Assembly: GCA_020631735.1 (NCBI GenBank)
Contig: CM036179.1
Coordinates: 24,543,063-24,607,062 of the forward strand
Source of the DNA: Saccharum officinarum
Taxonomy: Eukaryota; Streptophyta; Magnoliopsida; Poales; Poaceae
Direction: 5' to 3'
DNA length: 64,000 nt
In this document: in pieces, positions 1 through 10,045 of the stretch
Position numbering within the stretch: the first letter of the stretch is position 1
Layout: the number at the start of each line of letters is the position of its first letter
Translations under genes and position numbers: made by a program
The notes under the pieces: generated by a model
Seen by the model: the letters and a program-made list of their open reading frames with translations, nothing else
Database searches by the model: none
What the model was told of the DNA's origin: nothing

Positions 1-177
1 AGTTGATTATATATTAAGAAAAAACGCGTGAATTGAATGGAAGAGATTAATTAATTCCCTGCAAAATTTGGGAGAATGGAATCAAATCGTGTAGTAGTAC
101 CACATAAGCCACATATAGCTATAATTAAATACTCTGTCCAGTGACAAGTAGCAATGACGTTCTGCAGTTATGTCTAA

Positions 178-408
178 GGGTCCGTATGGTTTCAACTTCT
201 TAAAATTTAACTCCCATCACATCAATGTTCCCTCAAATGTATAGAGTACTAAATATAGATTAATTACATGCATGTCGACATAGATTAGGAGTAATTTACG
301 AGACGAATCTATGAAGCCTAATTAGTCCAAGATTGGAAAATTTTTGTCAAATAAAACGAAAGTGCTACAGTGTTTGTTAAACTTTAACTCCTCAAACCAA
401 ACACCCCC
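178..408. mobile_element. Tourist-like (PIF/Harbinger) MITE
   Basis: A 231-bp element with imperfect terminal inverted repeats: the left end reads GGGTCCGTATGGTTTCAACT and the right end is its diverged complement. It is flanked by TAA at 175-177 and 409-411, the 3-bp duplication expected of PIF/Harbinger MITEs. Its interior matches another copy at 52298-52522. Nothing is encoded. Confidence 0.75.
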
Positions 409-747
409 TAATATAAAATGCAAACTTCGATTAAATTACTCTTTTTTTAGAATTTTTAAATTACTCTTTTTGTTTGTTTTAGTTTGAACATTTCGAAGCT
501 ATATACAAGTATATTTGTATCGAGAACCCTTTTTACAAACACACTATACAAAAGTAGTAGTTTAGTTTAGGTTATTTTTTTTGAAAAAAAAATGTCGCTT
601 ATTTGTGGACAGATGAATGCTTATAGACACGACGAGATGAATCAACTACACTAACAACCGTTACCTACTTCTCTGCTCGACAGTGACCCAGGTAGTAGAT
701 GGATTCCATCCAAATAACAAAAATCTGGGGGTGTGTGTTGAAACATA

Positions 748-1006
748 CTCCCTCCATCCCAAATTATAAGGCATTCTAAGAATCTTAGAGAGTCAAAGGA
801 TCTCAAGTTTGACCAAATTTATATGATAAGATAATAATATTTATGACACCAATTAAGTATCATTAGATTCTTCATTAATTATATTTTCATAGTATACCTA
901 TTTGATGTTATAATTTTTTGTAATTTTCTCTATAATTTTAGTCAAACTTAAGATGCTTTGACTCTCCAAGATTTTTGGAATGCCTTATAATTTGGAATTG
1001 AGGGAG
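748..1006. mobile_element. Stowaway-like (Tc1/mariner) MITE
   Basis: Starts CTCCCTCCATCCCAAATTAT and ends with the near-exact inverse complement, flanked by TA at 746-747 and 1007-1008. The matching inverted ends extend about 28 bp. The AT-rich interior has no coding potential. Confidence 0.88.
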
Positions 1007-1008
1007 TA

Positions 1009-1995
1009 GCAATCCCGTCTTACCGCTTCCACAAAAAAAAAGAGTCATCGTTGTTGTTCAATTTAGAAAAAGAAAAATCAGCCTCCAAGGTTTTTGAGGA
1101 AACAAATCAGCACCCTTCTGCAAATGCACACGGGTTGAGCACTCGAGTTTATAGCTAACTAACTAGTGTGTGTATATATATATATATATATAAAGTGGTG
1201 GCTGAGAGCACTGGGTGATAACAAAACACCTCGTCTTTTGTTACAAAAAGTAAAAGAAAAAGAAAAAGAAATAGCACGCTCATGTCATGTGAAGCGTGGA
1301 GGGGGCCAGGGGGTGGCTGGGTGGGTGATGTGGCCGACCAAGAGAGAGAGCGCGCGCATGAGCACCCGGATCCGATGGTGCGGGGGGACAAGGCTGCTGC
1401 TTCTGCAACAGCTAGATAGAGAGAACGCACAGCGAGCAGCGCAACATGCAAGGCCCGAAATGCCAATGGGAAGCAAGCCCTACCTCTCCTCTTCGTTTTG
1501 TTGAGTTGAGTGTCGTATAGTATAAAGCTATTTATTACCTTGAATATTATGGACTTATAGTCTAAATAAGACTTGAAGTCTTATTTTTTTTCTCTCTTTT
1601 TTCAATAAATATGTTGCCACATCAGCAAAATATCATAATTAAGGTGTAATAAATAGTTTTGGATTCTTGCATTTGTGAGTGCCCTTATTATATTACCTTT
1701 TGCAATGCCAGCGGGCCACCACCCTTGGCCAATGGCACAGTGCGATCGAATCGGTGCGTTCTGCCGCGTGTTATCTGCTTGCTTTGGTCTGGTCCATTCA
1801 AAATCATTTCAGATTGCACCAACCGGATCCGGATGCAGTAGCTCTCTCCCCTTCCTTGAAAAGGAACTCCCATTTCAAGAGACAGAATATGGGTCACTCA
1901 AGACTTTATTTATATACGTATATTCCTGCAGTATGTGGTTATAGTAGTAACAACATTTAAAAAGATGGCCAAATTATTCTGTTTGTTTGAAAATA
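1009..1995. other. intergenic, with a (TA)10 microsatellite
   Basis: No supported gene. A perfect TA dinucleotide run lies at 1173-1192. The short open frames around 1155-1504 overlap on both strands, are low in complexity and have no recognisable domain. Confidence 0.6.
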
Positions 1996-2251
1996 GGCTC
2001 TTGTTTAGTTCCCAAAATATTTTACAAAATGCAACTGTAGCGTTACTGTATCACTTTCGTTGTTATTTGGCAATTATTGTCTGATCATGGCCTAATTAGA
2101 CTTAAAAGATTCGTCTCGTGATTTACAACTAAACTGTGTAATTAGTTTTATTTTTTATCTATATTTAATACTTCATGTATGTGTCCAAAGATTCGATGTG
2201 ATGTAAATTTAAAATATTTTGCAAAATATTTTGAGAACTAAACGAGTGCTA
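1996..2251. mobile_element. Tourist-like MITE
   Basis: Ends GGCTCTTGTTTAGTTC...GAACTAAACGAGTGCT are inverted repeats that continue as CAAAATATTTT on both sides. The interior carries the signature 'attcgtctcgtgatttac' in the orientation seen in sibling copies. The flanks (ATA/TAA) suggest a decayed 3-bp duplication. Non-coding. Confidence 0.7.
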
Positions 2252-2474
2252 AGAGTAAAAACGCCAGTCCCAGGAGTAGTGTGCGCTCGCCGAGAAATCC
2301 TTTTGGACCATTCTTGGCCGTCGGTAGCAATAGCATGCATAACATGGCAGAATGGCAGATTGGCAGTAGCAGCAGCGGCTGAAGGTGACGACGCAGGAGG
2401 GTGACGGATGATGCCACTGCCAGTGCCAGAGCCAGCCGGCCCCCGGTACTCCCTCCGTAAATCTCACCATTCCA

Positions 2475-2717
2475 GCGCCTTGTTTAGTTTGGCTCAAAGT
2501 TCCAAGTTTTTTCACTCTCTCTCCATCATATTAATTTTTAACCGCTTGCATGGAGTATTAAATGTAGGTAAAAAAATAACTAATTACACAGTTTAGTTGG
2601 AAATCACGAGATGAATCTTTTGAGCCTAGTTGGTCCATGATTAGACAATATTTGTCAAATAAGACGAAAGTGGTACTATTCATCGGGTTGAAATTTTCTT
2701 CAATCTAAACAAGGGCC
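2475..2717. mobile_element. Tourist-like MITE
   Basis: Inverted ends GCGCCTTGTTTAG and CTAAACAAGGGCC, with the usual family interior (inverted relative to the preceding copy). No clean 3-bp duplication is visible, so the borders are good to a few bases. Confidence 0.65.
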
Positions 2718-3098
2718 AGGTAAGATTAGCATACGGAGTAGGTGTCAAATTACGTATTTACCTCTACTCTATTATGTTACAAATTAAAAAAACAATAGTT
2801 ATATTTTAGAATGTTTTTTCTCGTGAATAAATAGAATATAATAGTTTTTAGACGTACAGTAGTATTTTTAATAGATGAGTTTTATTAGAAAAGTTGATTT
2901 CAGATCTATATTTACAATCTTGAGTACAGACGACGACGGGGAGTGGGGACGTGCCTGCCTGCCACCGCCTGCCTTGTGGGATGCGGGCCCACTGGCCCTC
3001 CTCTTCTCTCTCTGCGTGCCAGGCAGACTGCACCCGTTGACTTTCTTCGTATATCTGCCTGCCCTTGCTTGCGACTCCCGAACCAACGCACGCCCTAC

Positions 3099-3373
3099 GG
3101 CCGTGTTCAGTTCCGAAGTCGGCAGCCACCGAGAGTTGCATCTGCGCGCTACGGTTTGTTGAAACACTGTAGCGCGGTTTGTTTTTTAGTGTAAAAAATT
3201 ATTTAAAAAATGATTAATTAGACTCAAAATGTTCGTCTCGTAAAGTACAACAAAACTGTGCTATTAGTTTTTGATTTCATCTGCATTTAGTACTTCATGC
3301 ATTTACTGACATTTTAATATAATGAAGAATCTCTTTTTTGCATAGTGCAATTTTAACACAACTAAACGAGGCC
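3099..3373. mobile_element. Tourist-like MITE with TAC duplication
   Basis: Inverted ends GGCCGTGTTCAGTT and AACTAAACGAGGCC, flanked by TAC at 3096-3098 and 3374-3376. Non-coding. Confidence 0.75.
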
Positions 3374-3824
3374 TACATTTCAAACCCTACTCGAGTACAC
3401 TCGTACGCCTGGTTTTCCAAAGGAGCACGCGTTTTTTTACCACTTTGCCCATGTTCAAGTGCCTCTATCCATGCTGTAGCACATACTCCATCCCTCCCAA
3501 AATTACGAGATGTGTTAGTGTATGGAGGGGACTAAAGAGTACTTAGACCTTGTTTATATCCATTTGCATGACATGTGGCTAAACTTTAGTCTTTGCTTAG
3601 GTGTTCGGATTTATGGCAAAAAAAAGGTTAAAAGTGCAAAATAAGGTGTCATTCACATCTCCAATGCTTTTAGCTCAGCTTTGCACATCTTGAGGTGCAA
3701 ATGGACTAAGCTTTAGCCTCCCATTTTACTCACTTTTAGCCTACCTATTTAGATCCATTTGCCAAAAAAATAGGCTAAAAATGCAGGGCAAAAATTTTGC
3801 CATGGGAAATAACACAGGGCCTTA

Positions 3825-4081
3825 CTCTCTCCATATTGATAATTCAAATTGTTTTGAACAACGACACGGTTTTCAAAACATAACTTTGACTCCTTATTTT
3901 TATAAAAATATTTATTCGAAAGTGATATGTATATATTTTTTATGAAGGAACTTTTCAAGACAAATCTATTCCTAGGGTTTTCACATTTCCAAACTCAACA
4001 ACTTAAAATTGTATTTCATGATTTATATTCCCAATGTTTGAGTCTTGTCCAAAACGAGTTGAATTACCCGTATGGAGGGAG
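3825..4081. mobile_element. Stowaway-like MITE
   Basis: Inverted ends CTCTCTCCATATTGATAATT and the complement of CTCCCTCCATACGGGTAATT, with TA at 3823-3824 and 4082-4083. About 40 bp of each end pair with few mismatches. Non-coding. Confidence 0.82.
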
Positions 4082-4276
4082 TACTTTGTATATAGTTGGG
4101 ACTTGGGAACATGGTTTTGTGTTTCCCTTGCCCCTGTTCCTCGCAACGAAAAGCACAAACCACATCAACAGGATCAAAGGAACAACCATTGCAACCATGG
4201 TACTAAAGCGTCCGCAATAGTTCAATAGTGGTAACGGTCTCCTATTGCACTGCTATGGCACAGTGGGCTAGATTTA

Positions 4277-4518
4277 GGGGTGTTTAGATGAAAAAAAAAT
4301 TGGAATTTGGCTACGGTAGCACTTTCGTTTGTATTTGACAATTAATGTTTAATCATGGACTAATTTGGTTCAAAAGATTCGTCTCGTGATTTACAACTAA
4401 ACTGTACAATTAGTTATTTTTTATCTATATTTAATACTCCATGCATATGTCCAAAGATTCGATGTGACGGAGAAAGAGTGTAAAAATTTGGAATTTAGAT
4501 AACATCTAAACAAAGGCC
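4277..4518. mobile_element. Tourist-like MITE with TTA duplication
   Basis: Begins GGGGTGTTTAGATG and ends CATCTAAACAAAGGCC, flanked by TTA at 4274-4276 and 4519-4521. The interior is homologous to the other GTTTAG-ended copies in this window. Confidence 0.82.
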
Positions 4519-4630
4519 TTAGCGTATTAAAATTTAGTGGCCACTATAGCGACCACAATTCTTCATAGCAACTGTAAGAGCATGGTAGCGATGAGGTTAC
4601 TGCTTCCGACAATATTAACCAATTATGGTC

Positions 4631-4722
4631 TTATGAATATTTTATGGCTCTCAGTCTATTTCTTTCTAAACCCTATTTATGAATATTTTATGGCTCTCAA
4701 TCTATTTCTTTCTAAACCCTAT
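4631..4722. repeat. 46-bp tandem duplication
   Basis: Two adjacent 46-bp units (4631-4676 and 4677-4722) beginning TTATGAATATTTTATGGCTC differ by one base (CTCAGTC against CTCAATC). No coding role is evident. Confidence 0.9.
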
Positions 4723-5214
4723 ATATGATGATCTATATCTAATATGTGGAATACCATATTCCAATTTTCATTTCAAGTATATGAGACATCAGTACTCTAA
4801 TAAGTATATAAATGTCTATTTATATTTTATTATTTATGATATATATACGTAAATTTATATGTGGTTATTGGATATCACTATTGAAACTTAGTGTTCGCGA
4901 TAGCATGCGCGATCCGCTACCTTAACGTCATTCCGCTACGAATCCGCTATATGCCATTTAATATCTTGATTGTGATCTCGGCGAAGCACAAACTGCATCA
5001 ACAAATATTGTTGCACGGAGAAACGAAGCTCAACTGGATTTCACTTGTCAGTTATCACATTTTCTTTCTAATACTAGAAAAAACAGGTGCGTGAAAAAAT
5101 TGTGTTCTAGCTCAAAGAAAGAGCGTAGCAAAGAAAATGCCATCCTCGCAAATCCCGTGTGATGGCAAGCAATATCTCTGAGTTGTACAGAAACAATTCC
5201 CATTCAAAAATAAA
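4723..5214. other. AT-rich intergenic stretch
   Basis: I see no gene, RNA gene or clear transposon end here. The sequence is AT-rich with a short unremarkable open frame. Confidence 0.5.
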
Positions 5215-5327
5215 GGCCCTGTTTGGCTGATGATTTCTGTGGCTGCTGCTGATGCTGATTTATTGTGAGAGAAAAACACTGTTGAATGGCTGACTGATTC
5301 TGTCTGATAAACTCAAGCGAACAGGGC
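5215..5327. mobile_element. short TIR element (MITE)
   Basis: Inverted ends GGCCCTGTTTGGCTGATGAT and the complement of GCCCTGTTCGCTTGAGTTTA enclose about 113 bp with internal CTGATTCTG/CTGATG repeats. Element A begins 14 bp beyond its right end. Superfamily not certain (hAT or Harbinger). Confidence 0.55.
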
Positions 5328-5340
5328 GAAAAGACACAAC

Positions 5341-7893
5341 TGAAAGCCCAAGTTTGGTTTTGGTAATTAATGACACCAAGTTGCTAATGCCATGTGTTAA
5401 GTGTTTTGAGTTAGGCATAAGCAACACATGTGATGAAGGTGTATGTGGCAAGGTGTGGTGGCCACAAGATCACAAAGAGATGGTGCATGGACATGAAATG
5501 ATGATCATGGTGAAGATGCACATAAAAGGAAGGACATGATGATCAAGTGGAGAAGGATCTAAGAGCTCAAGGCAAAGGTATAACCATAGGGTTTTCCTTT
5601 TGCCGGTCTAAGATGAGTAGAGAAGTGATTGACCGGGTTTAGGATACTTGGCCGACTATCAAGAGGGGCAATCACGGTTAGCTCGGAAATCAAGTGCCAC
5701 TAGATCAATGTCTTGAGCATATGCATTAGGATCTAGTAAATAAAAAGCTAACATAACGCCTTGAGAAATGATTTATGAAATGCTAACACACATGCACATG
5801 GTGGTGTACACTTGGTGGTGTTAGCACAGTTTGTGAAGGCGGTGGAGTTTAAGCGGTAGAGAGGGGTTTGGGTTCCTCTCTCCCTCCCGCCGAGCTTACG
5901 AGGCGGGATTCGGCGCTTTTTGGAGAAGTGAAATGCATATTTTCTATTGCGCCGGAAGTCAGAAAAGAAATGGAGGCGAACGGAGGTCACAGAGATGACC
6001 GGACGCTGGACCGGACGCGGTCTCTGTATGACCGGACGCGTCCGGTCAGTGTTCAGCGTCTGCGCGGTTTTCAGTTTGATGATCGGACACGCAGCGCGTC
6101 CAGTCAATGATGACCGGACGCGTCCGGTCATCCAAGGAGCTTACTGGACTCTAATCGGACGCTGGCACTGTGGCGTCCGGTCAGTTCAACAGCGCGTCCG
6201 GTCAGTTCTCCTGAGCGAACCAGAGCACGCGACCGGCGCGTCCGGTTCCTCACGTAACCGGAGCGTCCGGTCAGGCGTCCAGAAGGGTAGAGCGAAGCAG
6301 AGTAACAATCGGACGCGCGGCGCGTCCGGTCACGTGCGATCGGACGCGTCCGGTCTCAACGGGAGCATACTGGAATGCGACCGGACGCGGGCACTATCGC
6401 GTCCGGTCAATCGGTTCAGCGCGTCCGGTCACGGCAACGGCTAGTTCTGACACGCACTGTTTCTTGCTGTCGTGTAGTGACCGGAAGTCAGAAAAGAAAT
6501 GGAGGCGAACGGAGGTCACAGAGATGACCGGACGCGGTCTCTGTATGACCAGACGCGTCCGGTCAGTGTTCAGCGTCTGCGCGGTTTTCAGTTTGATGAT
6601 CGGACGCGCAGCGCGTCCGGTCACTGATGACCGGACGCGTCCGGTCATCCAGGGAGCTTACTGGACTCTAATCGGACGCTGGCACTGTGGCGTCCGGTCA
6701 GTTCAACAGCGCGTCCGGTCAGTTCTCCTGAGCGAACCAGAGCGCGCGACCGGCGCGTCCGGTCCCTCACGTAACCGGAGCGTCCGGTCAGGCGTCCAGA
6801 AGGATAGAGCGAAGCGGAGTAACAATCGGACGCGCGGCGCGTCCGGTCACGTGTGATCGGACGCGTCCGGTCTCAACGGGAGCATACTGGAATGCGACCG
6901 GACGCGGGCACTATCGCGTCCGGTCAATCGGTTCAGCGCGTCCGGTCACGGCAACGGCTAGTTCTGACACGCACTGTTTCTTGCTGTCGTGTAGTGACCG
7001 GACGCGTTCGGTCACCCTGACCGGAGCGTCCGGTCAGTGCGTTTTTCGCTGCGTCGTCTGTAACGGCTAGCTGCGTACCCCTTCGTTATAAATAGACGTT
7101 GGCCGGGGTTTGAGGGTAACTCTTGCACATTTTGAGATATAGAGACATACTTTGAGCTAGAGAACAACCCCTCCACTCATCTGTTTGCATAGTTGCACAT
7201 CTTGAGTGAGATTGAGTGAGATTCAAGTGCATTGCTTGAGAGTTGCATTCTAGAGGCACTTGATCTTCGAGTTGCTGCGGATTTCTTGTTACTCTTCCGT
7301 GTTTCCCGACACGGTAGACGGCTTGGAGCAGCGGAGGTGATCGAGCTCGCAATTGAAGATTGTTGGAGCCTTCACCAAGTGTTGTAAGGGGTTCTTGATC
7401 CTTCCCTGCGGGAGTTCGCGAATTGGATAATCTAGTGAAGCTCGTGGCTTGGAGGATCCCCATCTTGTGTGCGGTTGTGCGGTGCCCGCCGAGGGCTCGA
7501 CTCTTGATAGTCGATTAGCTCGCGAACCGACAAGTGGGTGTATCGCCACAACGGGGAGTAGCTTGCCGGAAAGCAAGTGAACCTCGGGATAAATTCTTGT
7601 GTCATTCTCTTCCCGAGGATTTCTCTTGTATGATTGATTGATTGGTATTTCTCTTCTCTTTACAGCGGTATAATCACTCGAAGCTCTTCTCTTGTATTAC
7701 TTCTTGTTTCTAGCTTGTAGTTATTGTTGTGTTTAGTGAATAGCCTTGTATTAGACTTGTGTAGTTGGCTTGCTTAATTAGTTAGAGCTAGTGCATTTGC
7801 TTCGCCACCTTTCGTACTAACTTGTGGTTAAGTAATTCTTGTAGAAGTTTTAATTAGGCTATTCACCCCCCTCTAGCCTATTTGGACCTTACA
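5341..7893 (+). repeat. 5' LTR of element A, with internal duplication
   Basis: 2553 bp against 2013 bp in the 3' LTR. Nearly all the excess is a tandem duplication: 5952-6480 repeats as 6481 to about 7000, with a 12-bp deletion in the second copy. The end ACCTTACA is followed by the primer-binding site. Confidence 0.93.
5993..7045 (+). promoter_or_regulatory. CCGGACG/CGTCCGG palindrome hub and TATA box, 5' LTR A
   Basis: A dense array of half-sites CCGGACGC and GCGTCCGGTCA. Several are joined into the perfect 18-bp palindrome GACCGGACGCGTCCGGTC. About 40 bp downstream, TATAAATA at 7087-7094 is the likely core promoter. Sirevirus LTRs are known, from my recollection of the literature, to carry palindromic repeat hubs upstream of TATA. 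The array is duplicated in this LTR. Confidence 0.8.
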
Positions 7894-7895
7894 AG

Positions 7896-7908
7896 TGGTA
7901 TCGGAGCC
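7896..7908 (+). other. primer-binding site (initiator tRNA-Met)
   Basis: TGGTATCGGAGCC begins two bases after the 5' LTR and matches the tRNA-iMet complement TGGTATCAGAGCC with one difference. It is where minus-strand DNA synthesis would start. Confidence 0.92.
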
Positions 7909-7953
7909 AAGGCACCGTTTATTTGAGGCTTAACAACCTACGGTAAAAAAGGA

Positions 7954-10032
7954 ATGGCTCAATTAAGCTTGCACATCAACAACACCAAGAAGGTACCTCA
8001 CTTTGATGGCACAAATTATGCATATTGGAAGGTTAAAATGACCGCACACCTCAAGTCAATCAATAGAGAAGTGTGGAAGGTCACCGAAACAAAATTTGAG
8101 ATTGCTAATCTGGAAGCACCTACACCGGTGGAAGAAAAGAAGCTCCAATACAATGACATTGCCATTAGTGCTCTTCATGAGGCATTAGATGACAAGACAT
8201 TTGAGCAAGTAAAGAATATAGAGATTGCTCATGATGCTTGGGCCAAGCTAGAAGAAACATTTGAGGGCACCGAAGGCACAAAGACCGCTAAAGCATATAT
8301 CTTGCAAGAAAAATTTTCAAGCTTCAAGATGCAAGATGATGAGAGTGTACCGGAGATGTTTCATAGGTTGCAAGTCATTGTTAATGAGCTCAAGGCACTT
8401 GGTGAGGAGGTCAAGGACAATCAATTCTCTATGAAGTTCTTGAGAAGCTTGCCCAAGAGATTTGATACATTGATCACCGTGCTAGTGAGGACTACATTAA
8501 AGGATTTAACTCCACAACAAATATTTCAAGAGGTGATGACCGATGATTCATATAGAAAAGATGATGAGAAGGATGAGTTGGTCAAGAAGAAGAAGAAGGA
8601 AAATGAAAAGAAAGATGATGAAAAGAAGAAGAGTGTGGCATTCAAAGCCACCACATCCAAGGGCAAGTCCAAGATTGAATCATCAAGTGATGAAGACTCA
8701 AGCTCTTGTGATAGTGATGACATTGATGAGAAGATGGCTCTCTTTGTCAAGCAATTTGGCAAATTCATGAAGAAGAAGGGCTATCGTGCAAAGAGGAGGA
8801 AGAACTCATCTAAGAAGAATGAGCATAACATGAGATGCTTTAGATGCCATAGCAAAGATCATCTTATTGCAAAGTGTCCTTATGATAGTGATGATGAAGA
8901 TGCTATCAAGAAGGAGAGGAAGAAGCAAAAGAAGAAGCAAGAAAAGAAGGAGAGCTCTCATAAAAGGAAGAATGATTCTCATGTTGCTACATGGGATAGT
9001 GATGATTCCTTAAGTGATGATGATGATGACTACAAGAGCAAGAAGAAGGGACATGCTAGCATTGCCATCCAAAAGAAGGTCTCCCTCTTCGACACTCTAT
9101 CATGCTTCATGGCTAAGGCCGCTAAGGTATCATCCGATGATGAGAGTGATCATGATAATGCTAGTGATAGTGATAGTGATGAAGAGGAATTCACTAAAGA
9201 TGAACTAATCACTATGCTAGAAGATTGCACTCAACATTTTAAAGAATCTAGAAAGGAGTGCAAGGGCTTGCTTAAGGAAAAGAAAAACCTTATGCAAGAA
9301 CTTGATGAGCTTAGGGCATCTTATGAGAGTCTAAAGGTAGACCATAAGAAGCTTCAAAAGTCTCACACTAAGCTAGAAGAAGCTCATTCCTCTCTAGTTG
9401 AAAAATATGAAAACATACCAACTAATGTTGAGAAAGCTAAAACTTGCAACATAGGCATATCATGTGATATAATTGATGAAACTTTTCATAAGCCTATTAT
9501 TGTTGCTCCTACTAACCCTTCATGTAGCTCATCTACATCATCCTCATCTAGTAGTGATGGTTTCACTTGTGACTCCATACTTATAGTTGAGAATGAAAAT
9601 CTCAAGAAGGAGGTAAAAGAGCTCAATCACACATTAGCTAAGGCTTATGGTGGTAAGGACCGCTTGCTTATGTGCTTGGGTAGCCAAAGAGCTTCTCTCT
9701 ACAAAGAGGGATTGGGCTATAACCCCAAGAAAGGCAAGGCCGCTTTTGCTCCTCACAAGACTCGTTTTGTGAAGAACAATGGTAGCTATTGCAAAAGTTG
9801 CAAACAAGTTGATCACATAGTGCAACATTGCATGAACAAGAAATCCAATGCAAATGTATCCTCAATCAAGTTTAATTCTTTCTATATGCTTACCAAGGGT
9901 ACAAATGGTGTTCATGCTAAGTTTATTGGTACACCATGGATGGGCTCAAAGAAGAAAGCCATTTGGGTACCAAAGAGCTTAGTCTCTAACCTTGGAGGAC
10001 CCAAACAAATTTGGGTACCTAAAAAGAATTGA
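7954..10032 (+). CDS. gag: Gag polyprotein of element A
   Basis: An uninterrupted 692-codon ORF starting ATGGCTCAA, 45 bp after the primer-binding site. The N-terminal third is a Copia-type Gag domain (HFDGTNYAYWKVKM near residue 17). A lysine/aspartate/serine-rich region follows. A CCHC zinc knuckle, CFRCHSKDHLIAKC, lies at about residues 295-308, then a charged coiled-coil-like stretch (about 410-510), a serine-rich linker, and a second CCHC knuckle, CKSCKQVDHIVQHC, at about 613-626. Gag would assemble the cytoplasmic virus-like particle and bind RNA through the knuckles. It is longer than classic Copia Gags, as in Sireviruses. The stop TGA at 10030-10032 is in a different frame from pol. 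Glutamine codons are almost all CAA. Confidence 0.92.
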   Translation: MAQLSLHINNTKKVPHFDGTNYAYWKVKMTAHLKSINREVWKVTETKFEIANLEAPTPVEEKKLQYNDIAISALHEALDDKTFEQVKNIEIAHDAWAKLEETFEGTEGTKTAKAYILQEKFSSFKMQDDESVPEMFHRLQVIVNELKALGEEVKDNQFSMKFLRSLPKRFDTLITVLVRTTLKDLTPQQIFQEVMTDDSYRKDDEKDELVKKKKKENEKKDDEKKKSVAFKATTSKGKSKIESSSDEDSSSCDSDDIDEKMALFVKQFGKFMKKKGYRAKRRKNSSKKNEHNMRCFRCHSKDHLIAKCPYDSDDEDAIKKERKKQKKKQEKKESSHKRKNDSHVATWDSDDSLSDDDDDYKSKKKGHASIAIQKKVSLFDTLSCFMAKAAKVSSDDESDHDNASDSDSDEEEFTKDELITMLEDCTQHFKESRKECKGLLKEKKNLMQELDELRASYESLKVDHKKLQKSHTKLEEAHSSLVEKYENIPTNVEKAKTCNIGISCDIIDETFHKPIIVAPTNPSCSSSTSSSSSSDGFTCDSILIVENENLKKEVKELNHTLAKAYGGKDRLLMCLGSQRASLYKEGLGYNPKKGKAAFAPHKTRFVKNNGSYCKSCKQVDHIVQHCMNKKSNANVSSIKFNSFYMLTKGTNGVHAKFIGTPWMGSKKKAIWVPKSLVSNLGGPKQIWVPKKN

Positions 10033-10045
10033 TCTTGTCTTGTAG

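Noticed and set aside
1155..1504. Overlapping open frames near the TA microsatellite
   Set aside because: Mutually overlapping on opposite strands with low-complexity translations; no gene evidence.
5868..6856. Open frames of about 80-165 codons within the LTR palindromes
   Set aside because: Translations are arrays of RTRPV/GRVRS created by the repeat itself and occur in several frames and on both strands.
5993..7045. The regularly repeated palindromes could be read as a CRISPR-like array
   Set aside because: The repeats are irregularly spaced, differ in length and lie in retrotransposon LTRs of a plant; no spacers of constant size.
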